From contig NZ_JAPENL010000001.1 of assembly GCF_026342015.1 (NCBI RefSeq), forward strand, positions 2,852,001-2,916,000: DNA of 64,000 bases, read 5' to 3'. The position numbers and the translations under genes were made by a program. This document shows positions 18,167 through 29,660 of the stretch, in pieces. The DNA is from Micromonospora lupini. Its GTDB lineage: Bacteria; Actinomycetota; Actinomycetes; Mycobacteriales; Micromonosporaceae. Under the pieces are notes generated by a model. That model did no database searches, was not told the origin of the DNA, and was given only the letters and a program-made list of their open reading frames with translations. Position 1 is the first letter of the stretch. Every line of letters begins with the position of its first letter.

Positions 18167-18529
18167 TCAGGCGCCGGGAAGCACCTCGGGGGTGGCGGCC
18201 CCGGCGAAGTACGGCTCCGGTGCGCCGAAGAGACCGAGCAGACCTGTCACCCAGAGCTGACGGTGCACGAACCGGCTCGGTTCGGTGACCACCAGCTTGA
18301 CGCCGCTGACCTCCGCGGTCTGGAAGCCGGCGACCATGGCGCTGATCCCCACGGAGTCGATGAAGGTGACAAGCCTCATGTTCAACTCGATGCGGAGCGG
18401 GCGGCTCTTGGCCAGCACCTCCGCAATCGCTTCACGCACCTCGTACGCTGTGTCGACGTCGATCTCGCCCCGCGGGGCGATCTCCACGACTCCACCGGAC
18501 AGGACCGACTTCACGATCGACAGGCTCAC
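18167..18529 (-). CDS. STAS-domain anti-sigma-factor antagonist
   Basis: A 120-residue SpoIIAA-like protein that would relieve sigma-factor inhibition by binding an anti-sigma kinase. The STAS core covers residues 5-105; the usual phosphorylatable Ser lies in FIDSVGISAM near residue 57, preceded by Asp as in active family members. The GTG at 18529 is supported by GGAGGTG seven bases upstream; longer starts have no ribosome site. A cognate anti-sigma factor is not adjacent, so the partner is elsewhere. The long upstream region (18530-18919) includes an AT-rich pocket at 18645-18715 that may hold its promoter. Confidence 0.85.
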   Translation of the reverse strand: MSLSIVKSVLSGGVVEIAPRGEIDVDTAYEVREAIAEVLAKSRPLRIELNMRLVTFIDSVGISAMVAGFQTAEVSGVKLVVTEPSRFVHRQLWVTGLLGLFGAPEPYFAGAATPEVLPGA

Positions 18530-18919
18530 GCGAGCACCTCCACCCGCCCGTCCCCCGGGCGTCTCATCAGTACGCGGGCCGCGACCGAGAGTATTCCTCC
18601 GACGGCCTCGGTCGCCACCCCTCGGGATGAGCAATTCACGGATCCGGACGCACAAAGTCGCCCATATCCCCACTTTTCGGCATCTGATCATTCAATACTT
18701 TTCGTTATCTGCCCACTCCGCGATCGGTCGGCACCGACGCGTCGCCGGACCAGGGTAACGGGCGTGGCTCGACACGCCCGACAACCGGCGTGCCCTGGAC
18801 ATCGGCCCCGCACAGGGCCGGCGTGTCGTGCGACGGCACCCGGTCCGGTCCGGGCTGGACGGTTGCCGACGCCGCCTAGCATCGGCCCGGAACACCCACC
18901 GTGACGGAGAGGATCTTCG
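18530..18919. other. 390-bp divergent intergenic region
   Basis: No gene is visible on either strand. The left end holds the ribosome site of the STAS gene, the right end that of the poly-Asp lipoprotein. An AT-rich stretch at about 18645-18715, unusual for this chromosome, is the best promoter candidate; I could not assign a sigma-factor class with confidence. Confidence 0.5.
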
Positions 18920-19060
18920 ATGATCAAGCGACTGGCCGGGCTGGCCGGGGTAGGCGTGCTGCTCGCCCTCGTACTGGCCTGCGGTTTCGGCGGCGGGGAC
19001 GACGATGACGACGACGATGACGACTTCGCCAGCGGTGTGGCAGCGGTGGCGGTGCGCTGA
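18920..19060 (+). CDS. Tiny poly-aspartate lipoprotein (46 aa)
   Basis: A 46-codon open frame, too short for routine calling, with all marks of a real gene. GGAGAGGA lies six bases before the ATG. Residues 1-21 read as a lipoprotein signal (MIKRLAGL, hydrophobic core, lipobox VLAC). The mature part is FGGG, nine consecutive Asp, then FASGVAAVAVR. The acid tract would sit just outside the membrane and could bind divalent cations. It stands upstream of, and in the same direction as, the 135-aa membrane-anchored gene. Function unknown. Confidence 0.6.
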   Translation: MIKRLAGLAGVGVLLALVLACGFGGGDDDDDDDDDFASGVAAVAVR

Positions 19061-19198
19061 GGGAGCCGCCGAGCCGCACCCGACCGGGTTTGCCGCCGCT
19101 CGGCCCGGGGCACTGCGGAGTGAGCGAACCGTGCCGCGCTGGACAGACGCCGAAGTCCGAAGTGGCCGGCGGCTTCGGCACCCGAGGAGGTAACCACG

Positions 19199-19606
19199 AT
19201 GTTCGGAACCAACCTGCTGGACCGGCGCAGCAAGCCGGAACGGATCGCGGACCAGGCGTGGGAGCACCTGCTCTCCGCCGTCGGCTCCGCGGGAGACAGT
19301 GTCCGGGACACCGCCCGTTCGGCCCGTCGCAGCAGCGGCGATCTCGCCGAGGGGGCGGGTGACCTGGTGGGCTCCGCGGCCGAGGAGGCCCGGCGTCGGG
19401 CCTCGCGCGCCTTCGACGCGCTCGCCGGGCGTCAGCCGGCGCTGCCGTGGACGCTCCTGATCGGGGCCGCCCTGGTCGGCGCGGCTGTCGGCTGGGCCGT
19501 CGGCTCCGCTGCCCGCGCCGCCGGCAGTCGGGACGACCGCGCGGTCGACGACGTCGAGTTCGTCGACGTCGACCGCCCCAACTCCCCCGTCGGCCTGGAC
19601 GACTAG
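19199..19606 (+). CDS. Single-span membrane-anchored protein with apolipophorin-like helix
   Basis: A 135-residue protein of unknown function. Residues 1-75 form charged amphipathic helices (SAGDSVRDTARSARRSSGDLAEGAGDLVGSA), in style like YtxH/late-embryogenesis-type stress proteins. Residues 82-107 are one membrane span (WTLLIGAALVGAAVGWAVGSA), followed by an acidic tail. ATG 19199 follows GAGGAGG at good spacing. It is followed by a strong terminator, so it ends this transcription unit, possibly shared with the tiny lipoprotein 138 bp upstream. A role in envelope stress is inference. Confidence 0.72.
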   Translation: MFGTNLLDRRSKPERIADQAWEHLLSAVGSAGDSVRDTARSARRSSGDLAEGAGDLVGSAAEEARRRASRAFDALAGRQPALPWTLLIGAALVGAAVGWAVGSAARAAGSRDDRAVDDVEFVDVDRPNSPVGLDD

Positions 19607-19620
19607 CCTTCCGACATCCC

Positions 19621-19660
19621 GAGCGGGCCCCGCCGACCTCACGGTCGACGGGGCCCGCTC
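19621..19660. terminator. Hairpin terminator
   Basis: Arms at 19621-19637 and 19644-19660 pair at 16 of 17 positions (GAGCGGGCCCCG...CGGGGCCCGCTC) around a CTCACG loop, 15 bp after the stop of the membrane-anchored gene. Confidence 0.87.
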
Positions 19661-19674
19661 GCGTCGGTCGTCAC

Positions 19675-19784
19675 GGCCTGGCGGGACGACACCGGGCTGC
19701 TGAGCCTGGCGGGCGACACCCGGGCTGCTGAGCCTGGCGGGGCGACACCAGGCTGCTGAGCCTGGCGGGCGACACCGGGCTGCT
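19675..19784. repeat. Four tandem 27-28-bp repeats
   Basis: Units begin at 19675, 19702, 19730 and 19758, each a variant of GAGCCTGGCGGGCGACACC followed by GGGCTGCT. Units differ by one or two bases and single-base indels, so there is no conserved reading frame. It lies between a terminator and the 3' end of the GH74 gene. Confidence 0.85.
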
Positions 19785-19881
19785 GATCCGATTGGGGCCG
19801 GCCCGCCAGGGTGCCGGACCCCTCAGGCAGCCCCGGCGGACCGGTGTTCTCGGGCGGCCCGGACGACGCCGGGCCACCGGG

Positions 19882-22662
19882 TCAGCGACTCGTGCAGGTC
19901 ACGGTGGCCGGCGGCGCGTTGCTGCCGGTCCAGGAGGCGAGGAAGCCGATGGTGGTGCTGGCGCCGACGCCGAGCGCGCCGTTCCAGCCGCTGTCCACGA
20001 CCGAGACCGCAGCTCCGGTCTGGGTGTGGGTGCCGCCCCAGAGTTGACTGATCCGCTGACCGTTGGGGAAGGTCCAGCCGAGCGTCCAACCGGCGATGGG
20101 CCGGGTCCCCGGGTTGCTGACCACCACTTCGGCCTGGAACCCGCCTGACCAGGAACCTGTCACCCGGTAGGCCGCGGCACACCCACCAGCCGGAGGCGGC
20201 GTCGTCGGGGGCGGCGTCGTCGGCGGGGGCGTGGTGGGAGGCGGCGTGGTGGGAGGCGGCGTCGTCGGCGGGGGCGTGGTCGGAGGCGGCGTCGTCGGGG
20301 GCGGCGTCGTCGGCGGGGGCGTGGTCGGAGGCGGCGTCGTCGGGGGCGGCGTCGTCGGCGTGCCGCCGGTGCGGTCGGCGACCAGGATGCCGCGACCGTT
20401 GGTGCCCAGGTAGACACGTCCGTAGACACGCGGGTCGCCGGTCAGCGCCTCGGTCGGGTTGCCGTACTGGTGGCGGTCGTCGTTGATGCGTACCCAGGTC
20501 GTTCCGCCGTCGTCGGAGCGGTGTACGCCGGGCTGGCCGTCCACAGTGCCGTAGAGGAAGACCGCGGGGTTGGTCCGGCCGGGCGCCGCCTTGCCGAAGC
20601 CGACGTTGCCGGAGGCGCTGACGCCGCCCAGTTTGGTGAAGCTTGCGCCGGAGTCGGTGGAGCGCCACAGCCCGCCCGGCCCGGCCAGCCACAGCTCACC
20701 GGATTTGCCGGGCAGCGCCTTGAACCGGACGTCGGAGGTGGGCAGGCCTGTCGCCGCCGTGGCGGTGAAGGTCGCGCCGCCGTTGGTGCTCAGGTAGACC
20801 CGCCCGCCGCTGAAGCCGTAGAACCGGTTGGGGTCGACCCGGTCGGACTCGATGATCGCGTTGGCCGGGATGCCTGCGGACGGCGACCACGAGTTGCCGA
20901 AGCCGACTGCGTAGACGACGCGTTGGCCGGCGTCGCCGGGCGCCCAGACGAAGCGGCTGCCGTCGGCCGCGGCGGCGACCGTGCCGCCGGTGTTGACGCC
21001 GGACGGCTCGGTGCCCTGGAACCAGGTGGCGCCGCCGTCGGTGGAGAAGGCGACGTGGCTGTCGTTGGGCCGGTCGGCGTCGGTGAAGCTGCCGGCGCGC
21101 GCCAGCACGGCCGGCTTGCTCTCGGCGTAGTCCAGGCTCGTGGTGGTCGTGAAGACCGGCTGGGTGAAGAGCATCGACGGGATGGTGTCCAGGTCGGTGT
21201 GTCGGAACCCGCCGACGTCGCCGAGCGCGCTGATCAGTGGTGCGCCGCTGGGCGGGCTGACCAGGTCGAGGACGGCGGTCTCCTCCAGGCCGCGGACCAT
21301 CGGCCGGAGGGTGAGCTGACCGCCGGTGTCCCACTTGGTGAGGTCTGTGGTGCCGTAGATCGTGGCGCCGGTGCCGTACATCATCCGGTTGGAGTCGTGC
21401 GGGTCGATCTCCACCGACTCGTTCATCCAGCCGAGCTTGGGCGAGGCCTCCGGGGGCGCCGGGTTGACGCCGAAGGTCAGCCAGGGCACCGAGCTGATGT
21501 CCATGGTGTAGCGGCGGGACCGCTCGGGATAGCTGGTGAAGTCCCAGATCCGGGTCCAGGTCGCCCCGCCGTCCGTGCTGCGGAAGAAGATCGCGTCCGG
21601 CCACCAGGAGACCTGGGTGGCCACCATCAGGGTGTTCGGGTGCTGCCGATCGATGGTCAGGCCGCTGTAGCCGAAGTAGTCGTCGGCGCTCGTGGAGGGC
21701 ACCGGGCTGATCCGCGTCCAGGCGCCCGTCGACCGGGTGAACTTCCAGACGTCGCCCTTGCCGCCGTCGTACGGGCCGCCGGTGTCGCTGGTGGCGATGT
21801 AGAGGTGACCGCCGACCGGGTCGACGACACCCTTGTGCGCCAGGTAGCCGGTGGGCTGCCCGGGAACGCGCGCCCAGGTGACACCGCCGTCGGTGCTGCG
21901 GTAGACCGGATTCTCCTTGTCCGCCACGCCCACGTAGATCGTCTGGGTGGTGGCGCCGGCGGCGCCGGTGCTCTTGTCGAAGCTGACCCAGGTGAGGCCC
22001 TGGTTCTGCCCGTTGTAGCCGTTGGGGTCGCTGGGGTCGGCCCGGTAGTTGCCGGCGTTGGGGAAGGCGGTGACCCGGGCCCAGGTAGCTCCGTAGTCGG
22101 TGCTGCGCCACAGCCCGTTGCCGCCCTCGGCGCCGTAGTAGACGATGTTGTTCCGGTTGGGGTCGACCGCCAGCCGCTCACCCATGCCCCGGCCCGGCAT
22201 GTTGCCGCCGTTCTTGAACGGCAACTCGGTGGCCTGCCAGGTGGCGCCCTTGTCTGTCGAGCGCAGGATCGCGCCGTTGTTCGGGTCCCAGCCGTTGGTG
22301 TACATGCCGACCGCCGCGTACACCCGGTTGGTCTGCACCGGGTCGGTGGCGATGCTGACCACGCCGTTGTAGCCCCAGCGGTCCGCGCCGACCCAGTCGA
22401 GCAGCGGCGTCCACGACTGGCTGGACTGCTCCCAGCGGTAGGCCCCGCCGATGTCCGTCCGGGCGTAGATCAGGTTCTTCTCGGTGGGGTTGAAGACGAT
22501 GCCGGGCACGAAGCCGCCGCCGCCGACCGGGACGTTGCGCCAGGTGTACGCCTCGGCGGCGGCCGGGACCGGCGCCGAGCCCGCGGCGGTGATGGGGACC
22601 GCCACGACGGCCGTGGCGACAGCCAACGCCGACACGAGTGCGCCGGCCAGTGATCTGGGCAT
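19882..22662 (-). CDS. Secreted GH74 xyloglucanase with C-terminal CBM2
   Basis: A 926-residue extracellular endoglucanase, probably specific for xyloglucan. Residues 1-37 are a signal peptide. The GH74 double beta-propeller spans about 38-765 with repeated Asp-box-like turns (STDGGATW). Asp70 in ARTDIGGAY and Asp near 482 in LGDVGGF correspond to the catalytic pair known in GH74. A linker of PPTT repeats covers about 768-820, and a CBM2 cellulose-binding module follows, with conserved Trp in GWTLGWTF and FLASWTGS. ATG 22660-22662 is preceded by GAGAGGAA. A CebR-like box lies 235 bp upstream, suggesting induction by plant oligosaccharides. Confidence 0.92.
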   Translation of the reverse strand: MPRSLAGALVSALAVATAVVAVPITAAGSAPVPAAAEAYTWRNVPVGGGGFVPGIVFNPTEKNLIYARTDIGGAYRWEQSSQSWTPLLDWVGADRWGYNGVVSIATDPVQTNRVYAAVGMYTNGWDPNNGAILRSTDKGATWQATELPFKNGGNMPGRGMGERLAVDPNRNNIVYYGAEGGNGLWRSTDYGATWARVTAFPNAGNYRADPSDPNGYNGQNQGLTWVSFDKSTGAAGATTQTIYVGVADKENPVYRSTDGGVTWARVPGQPTGYLAHKGVVDPVGGHLYIATSDTGGPYDGGKGDVWKFTRSTGAWTRISPVPSTSADDYFGYSGLTIDRQHPNTLMVATQVSWWPDAIFFRSTDGGATWTRIWDFTSYPERSRRYTMDISSVPWLTFGVNPAPPEASPKLGWMNESVEIDPHDSNRMMYGTGATIYGTTDLTKWDTGGQLTLRPMVRGLEETAVLDLVSPPSGAPLISALGDVGGFRHTDLDTIPSMLFTQPVFTTTTSLDYAESKPAVLARAGSFTDADRPNDSHVAFSTDGGATWFQGTEPSGVNTGGTVAAAADGSRFVWAPGDAGQRVVYAVGFGNSWSPSAGIPANAIIESDRVDPNRFYGFSGGRVYLSTNGGATFTATAATGLPTSDVRFKALPGKSGELWLAGPGGLWRSTDSGASFTKLGGVSASGNVGFGKAAPGRTNPAVFLYGTVDGQPGVHRSDDGGTTWVRINDDRHQYGNPTEALTGDPRVYGRVYLGTNGRGILVADRTGGTPTTPPPTTPPPTTPPPTTPPPTTPPPTTPPPTTPPPTTPPPTTPPPTTPPPTTPPPAGGCAAAYRVTGSWSGGFQAEVVVSNPGTRPIAGWTLGWTFPNGQRISQLWGGTHTQTGAAVSVVDSGWNGALGVGASTTIGFLASWTGSNAPPATVTCTSR

Positions 22663-22896
22663 GTGGTTCCTCTCCGGGGGTGGAGACCCGGGAGACGGGA
22701 TCGACCACTGCGACGTCGGGGCCCGGGGGACGAGCACGCCGACGCGGGGACGGATCGACCGAACGTGGTGCGTCGGCGGCCCGGGGAACGGACGACGACG
22801 CGGGGGAAGGATCGGAGCTTGCCCTGGCTCCAACCACCCGACGCGAGGCTCCCGCGATCGAGGAACGCACTCACCCTAACCGATTCGACGCCGCTA

Positions 22897-22910
22897 TGGA
22901 AGCGCTCCCA
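22897..22910. promoter_or_regulatory. CebR/CelR-like operator upstream of GH74 gene
   Basis: TGGAAGCGCTCCCA differs at one base from TGGGAGCGCTCCCA, the known binding site of LacI-family cellulose regulators CelR and CebR. It lies in the 421-bp divergent region between the xyloglucanase and the BON-domain gene, which is otherwise without genes. Repression relieved by cello-oligosaccharides is the likely mode. Confidence 0.75.
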
Positions 22911-23083
22911 TCATCGACTGTGGTATGTGGTCGACGGGCGGCGCGGCAGGTCCGGCGCGTTCGTCGCCCGCATCGGGTGAGGTCCGCTCACCCGGGCGGC
23001 CGGCACGATCGGACACCGGCGGGCCTGCCGGCCACTGTCGTCATCAGGTCCGCCAACCAGTGCACGCAGCGGAGGGAGGGCCG

Positions 23084-23770
23084 ATGGCCATCGCGACGAT
23101 CACGCGTACCGACCAGGACATCCAGTCCGCCGTACTCGACGAGTTGACCTGGGAACCCCGGGTGCAGCCCCACGAGATCGGCGTGACCGTCGCCGAGGGC
23201 GTCGTCACGTTGACCGGGCGGGTGGACAGTTACGCGAAGAAGTGGGCCGGGGAACGGGCCGCGCACCGGGTCGTCGGGGTCCGGGCGGTCGCCAACGACC
23301 TGACCGTGCAGCTGCCCGGCAGCGACGAGCGCGCCGACCCGGACCTGGCCGCCGCGGCGGGCCACGCCCTGGAGTGGGACGCGTTCGTGCCCATCGAGAA
23401 GCTCCAGGTCACCGTCTCGGCCGGCTGGGTGACCCTGCACGGCGAGGTCGAGTGGGAGTACCAGCGCCGGGCGGCCGAACGAGCGGTCTGCCGGCTCACC
23501 GGCGTCCGTGGAGTCAGCAACGGCGTCACCGTACGGCCCAGCGCGTCGCCGGACAGCGCGAGCCTGGCCGGCCGGATCGTGGACGCGCTGGCCCGGGCCG
23601 GCGCCACCGAGGCCGAGCGGATCACCGTTCGGGTGCACGGCGACACGGCGGTGCTCGCCGGGTTGGTGCACTCGATGCCCGAACGCGCCGAGGTGGAGCA
23701 GGTGGCCTGGTCCGCGCCGGGCATTCGGGAGGTCCAGAACCACATCGCGGTCGCCCCGGTCCTGCGCTGA
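23084..23770 (+). CDS. Triple BON-domain protein
   Basis: A 228-residue protein made of three BON domains (about residues 5-75, 80-145 and 150-226), each with the glycine-centred core such as GVVTLTGRVDS, GWVTLHGEVEW and DTAVLAGLVHS. BON domains bind phospholipids or contribute to osmotic shock protection. No signal peptide is visible, so a cytoplasmic or membrane-associated site is likely. A GGAGGGAGG ribosome site precedes ATG 23084. It is divergent from the GH74 gene and followed by redox genes. Confidence 0.85.
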   Translation: MAIATITRTDQDIQSAVLDELTWEPRVQPHEIGVTVAEGVVTLTGRVDSYAKKWAGERAAHRVVGVRAVANDLTVQLPGSDERADPDLAAAAGHALEWDAFVPIEKLQVTVSAGWVTLHGEVEWEYQRRAAERAVCRLTGVRGVSNGVTVRPSASPDSASLAGRIVDALARAGATEAERITVRVHGDTAVLAGLVHSMPERAEVEQVAWSAPGIREVQNHIAVAPVLR

Positions 23771-23847
23771 GCCGACCGCCAACGGCAGCGCGCAACCACC
23801 CGGGACGGGTGAGCCGGCCTCACCCGTCCCGGGGGCAGGCTTGGTGC

Positions 23848-24345
23848 ATGAGTGATCCGAACGGGCTGATCCAACCCGGGCGCCCCGCGCCCGGCTTCAC
23901 CCTGCCGAGCACTCCGGACGGGCGCCAGACCGGCCCCGAGCAGTTCCGGGGTCGCCCGGTCGTGCTCGCCTTCTACCCCGCCGACTGGAGCCCCGTCTGT
24001 GGTGACCAGATGTCGCTGTACCAGGCGGCGGCACCGGTGTTCGACCAGTACGAGGCGATGGTTCTCGGCATCTCGGTGGACAGCGTCTGGTCGCACCGGG
24101 CGTTCGCCGAGAGCCAGGGCATCACCTTCCCGCTGCTCTCCGACTTCGAGCCCAAGGGCGAGGTGGCTCGCCAGTACGGCGCGTACACCCCGCGGGGTGA
24201 GGCGGCGCGCGCACTCGTGGTGCTCGACCCGGCCGGGACGGTGGCGTGGAGCTACCTGTCGGCCCCCGACGTCAACCCGGGCGCGGACGGGATCTTCGAC
24301 GCGCTCGACAACCTCGCCCGCGAGCGGAAGGTGATGGCCCGATGA
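23848..24345 (+). CDS. Peroxiredoxin (AhpC/BCP type)
   Basis: A 165-residue thiol peroxidase that reduces hydroperoxides. The active-site motif PADWSPVC contains the peroxidatic Cys near residue 50; its Thr is replaced by Ser relative to the PxxxTxxC consensus, as in many BCP/AhpE-type members. No second conserved Cys is evident, suggesting a 1-Cys enzyme. The stop overlaps the start of the DsbA-like gene by four bases, so the latter may help reduce it or act in the same stress response. Confidence 0.88.
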   Translation: MSDPNGLIQPGRPAPGFTLPSTPDGRQTGPEQFRGRPVVLAFYPADWSPVCGDQMSLYQAAAPVFDQYEAMVLGISVDSVWSHRAFAESQGITFPLLSDFEPKGEVARQYGAYTPRGEAARALVVLDPAGTVAWSYLSAPDVNPGADGIFDALDNLARERKVMAR

Positions 24346-24890
24346 CCACCCCACTGCAGGTCACCGCCCGGCTCCGGGAGCCGGTGACAGTCGAGGACCA
24401 CGTGCGCGGGCCGTCCAACGCCCCGGTGACAGTCATCGAGTACGGCGACTTCCAGTGCCGGTTCTGCGGTGCGGCGTACCCGAACCTGCACGAGTTGTTG
24501 CGCCAGCGTGCCGACACGGTACGGCTTGTCTACCGCTACTTCCCGATCGCCAACGTCCACCCGTACGCCGAGCGGGCCGCGGAGACGGCGGAGGCCGCCG
24601 CGGCGCGGGGGAAGTTCTGGGAGATGCACGACTGGCTGTACGAGCACCAGGACCAGTTGGACCCCGTGCACCTCTCGCTCGGCGTCGAGCAGCTCGGGCT
24701 GCCGCCGGACGAGCTGAACGGCGAGGTGGAGCGCCGGACGTTCGCCGACCGGGTGCGCCGGGACTTCGTCGGCGGGATCCGCAGCGGGGTCAACGGCACG
24801 CCGACGCTGTTCGTCAACGACGTCCGGCACGACGGCGGATACGACCTGCCCGACCTCCTGGCAGCCGTGGACGCGGCGGCGAACGCCTGA
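24342..24890 (+). CDS. DsbA-like thioredoxin-fold oxidoreductase
   Basis: A 182-residue thiol-disulfide oxidoreductase. The active site is DFQCRFCG (CxxC near residues 38-41) and the cis-Pro loop is VNGTPTLFVN near residue 156, separated by the helical insert typical of DsbA/FrnE-like proteins. There is no signal peptide, so it is probably cytoplasmic, unlike classical DsbA. ATG 24342 lies inside the peroxiredoxin stop, implying a two-gene redox operon. Convergent with the large LuxR regulator. Confidence 0.85.
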   Translation: MTTPLQVTARLREPVTVEDHVRGPSNAPVTVIEYGDFQCRFCGAAYPNLHELLRQRADTVRLVYRYFPIANVHPYAERAAETAEAAAARGKFWEMHDWLYEHQDQLDPVHLSLGVEQLGLPPDELNGEVERRTFADRVRRDFVGGIRSGVNGTPTLFVNDVRHDGGYDLPDLLAAVDAAANA

Positions 24891-24924
24891 CCGGGACGGC
24901 AGGTCCGGGTGGCCGCCAGGTCGT

Positions 24925-27879
<2,955 letters not shown>

Positions 27880-28015
27880 CCGGCCCCACCCCCACCGACG
27901 CGTTCCACCCCCGGTCGGCGAGCGGTTACCCGGCGGGGACCCGTTCACCCCTTCCGGGCGAGCCCGCTTCACCCGGGCGCGCCCGACGATCGGGGGACGT
28001 GGACCGGGAGGACGG

Positions 28016-28465
28016 ATGGGACCGATCAGACGGCTGGCGCGGGCACGATCCGCCCTCGGCGGCGGTGCGCGGGCCGGGGCGGCGCGGCTGGTGCGCGTAC
28101 CCCGGCGCAGCGGCAGGCCCGGCGCGGACCGCGACCTGAGCGCGGCGGCCGGATGGGAGGTCGTGACCGTGAACCGACCCCCGGAGCAGGTCCTTCCCGA
28201 CGGCTTGTGGCCGGAGCCGTTGCGCCAGCTGGACGGCGCGGTCGAGGTGCGGGTGCGGCCGGCGCCGGGTGACCGGGGCACCGAGCTGGCCGCCCGCCCG
28301 CTGGCCGGCGCCGCCGCGGCGGCCGGCCTGGCCGCGCACCTGGTCGGCGACGACCCGGGGCTGCTGGTCCGCCGGACGCTGCGCCAGGTCAAGCAGCGTG
28401 TGGAGGCCGGCGAGGTGCTGCGCGCGGACCGCTCGGCGCTGGACCGCCGGACGGCCCGCGGGTGA
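28016..28465 (+). CDS. Small SRPBCC-like protein coupled to a dehydrogenase
   Basis: A 149-residue protein. Residues 1-40 are Arg/Ala-rich, possibly amphipathic. The body (VTVNRPPEQVLPDGLWPEPLRQL, then VEVRVRPAPGDRGTELAARP) resembles parts of SRPBCC proteins that actinomycetes encode next to zinc-type alcohol dehydrogenases, but half of the helix-grip fold seems absent, so it is shortened or a distinct subfamily. Its stop overlaps the start of the dehydrogenase gene (GTGA). GGGAGGA precedes the ATG. Function unknown; the coupling suggests a shared pathway. Confidence 0.6.
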   Translation: MGPIRRLARARSALGGGARAGAARLVRVPRRSGRPGADRDLSAAAGWEVVTVNRPPEQVLPDGLWPEPLRQLDGAVEVRVRPAPGDRGTELAARPLAGAAAAAGLAAHLVGDDPGLLVRRTLRQVKQRVEAGEVLRADRSALDRRTARG

Positions 28466-29610
28466 GGGCGCTGTGCCTGGTGGCCGCCGACGAGCTGGCG
28501 GTACGCGAGGTGCCCGACCCGGAGCTGCGCAACGAGCGGGACGTCATCGTCCGCGTCCGACGCAGCGCCACCAGCGGCGGCGACCTGCCGCTGCTGGCCG
28601 GTCGGGACCCGCTGCTGCGCGCCGATGACGTGTTGGGGGCGGAGTTCCTCGGCGAGGTGGTCGAGGCGGGTCCTGCGGTCCGACGGCACCGGATCGGCGA
28701 CCGGGTGGTGGTCGGGGCGAGTGCGGCGTGCGGTGGCTGCTGGTACTGCCGCCGGGGACGGCACTCCTGCTGTGACAACGGCGGCCCCGCGGTGGCGAGC
28801 GTCGATCCGGACCGGGGGCGTTCGGACGCCGGCTGCTTCGGCCGGCCTCGCGCGGCGGGTGGCTTCGCGGGCGGGCACGCCGAGTACGTCCGGGTGCCGT
28901 ACGCCGACGTGGGCGCGTTCCGGGTGCCGGACGCGGTAGCTGACGACAGGGCGCTGTTCGCGGCCGACGCGGCGCCCACCGGCTGGCTGGCGGCCGAGCT
29001 GGGCGAGGTGCGGCCCGGCGACGTGGTGGCGGTCTGGGGCGCCGGGGCGGTGGGGCAGTTGACCGCTCGCGCCGCGACGCTGCGCGGCGCCGCCCGGGTG
29101 CTCGTCGTCGACAGGTACGCCGACCGGCTGCGGATGGCCGAGCGGCACGCCGGGGCGGAGCCGCTGGACTACCGCCGCACCGACGTCGCGGCGGAGTTGC
29201 GGGAGCGCAGCGGTGGGCGCGGCCCGGACGTGTGCGTGGTCGCGGTGGGCGTACCGGCGACGCGGTCGGTCGCCGAGCGGCTGGCCGGCCGGGGCGTCGA
29301 CAGCCCGGACGCGGTGCGCGAGGCGGTGCACGCCTGCCGCAAGGACGGCGTGGTGGTGGTGCTCGGCGGCGCGGAGGGGAACGTGGACACGTTTCCGCTT
29401 GGCACGGCGACCGACAAGCGGCTCACGGTGCGGGGGTCGCGCCGGCCCGACCTGCGGGACGTGCCGATGCTGCTGCACCGGATGGCCCGCGACGAGCTGC
29501 GTACCGAGCACCTGGCCACCCACCGGCTGCCGCTGGAGGAGAGCCCTCGGGGGTACGCGCTGTTCCGCGACCGCGCCGACGGCTGCGTCCGGGCCGTGTT
29601 CACGCCGTGA
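28462..29610 (+). CDS. Medium-chain dehydrogenase, formaldehyde-dehydrogenase-like, without catalytic zinc ligands
   Basis: A 382-residue MDR-family oxidoreductase. The structural zinc site is intact (ACGGCWYCRRGRHSCC). The NAD(P)-binding Rossmann motif VWGAGAVGQL is near residue 190. The usual catalytic zinc ligands are not: the Cys of CGSDLH is replaced (ATSGGDLP) and the GHE motif reads GAE. It therefore resembles glutathione-dependent formaldehyde dehydrogenases in outline only, and may be a zinc-independent reductase or a non-catalytic relative. It is translationally coupled to the SRPBCC-like gene and followed 50 bp later by a saccharopine-reductase-like gene. Confidence 0.8.
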   Translation: MRALCLVAADELAVREVPDPELRNERDVIVRVRRSATSGGDLPLLAGRDPLLRADDVLGAEFLGEVVEAGPAVRRHRIGDRVVVGASAACGGCWYCRRGRHSCCDNGGPAVASVDPDRGRSDAGCFGRPRAAGGFAGGHAEYVRVPYADVGAFRVPDAVADDRALFAADAAPTGWLAAELGEVRPGDVVAVWGAGAVGQLTARAATLRGAARVLVVDRYADRLRMAERHAGAEPLDYRRTDVAAELRERSGGRGPDVCVVAVGVPATRSVAERLAGRGVDSPDAVREAVHACRKDGVVVVLGGAEGNVDTFPLGTATDKRLTVRGSRRPDLRDVPMLLHRMARDELRTEHLATHRLPLEESPRGYALFRDRADGCVRAVFTP

Positions 29611-29660
29611 CGGGGCGTTCGGAATCGGCGCTGGGCGATGGCGGGTGGCAGACTCGGGGG

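Noticed and set aside
19675..19784. Tandem repeats as a CRISPR array
   Set aside because: Units are contiguous without spacers and no cas genes are near.
20470..22653. Very long open frame antisense to the GH74 gene
   Set aside because: Composition of Val/Gly/Arg without any motif; the opposite strand encodes an intact GH74 enzyme.
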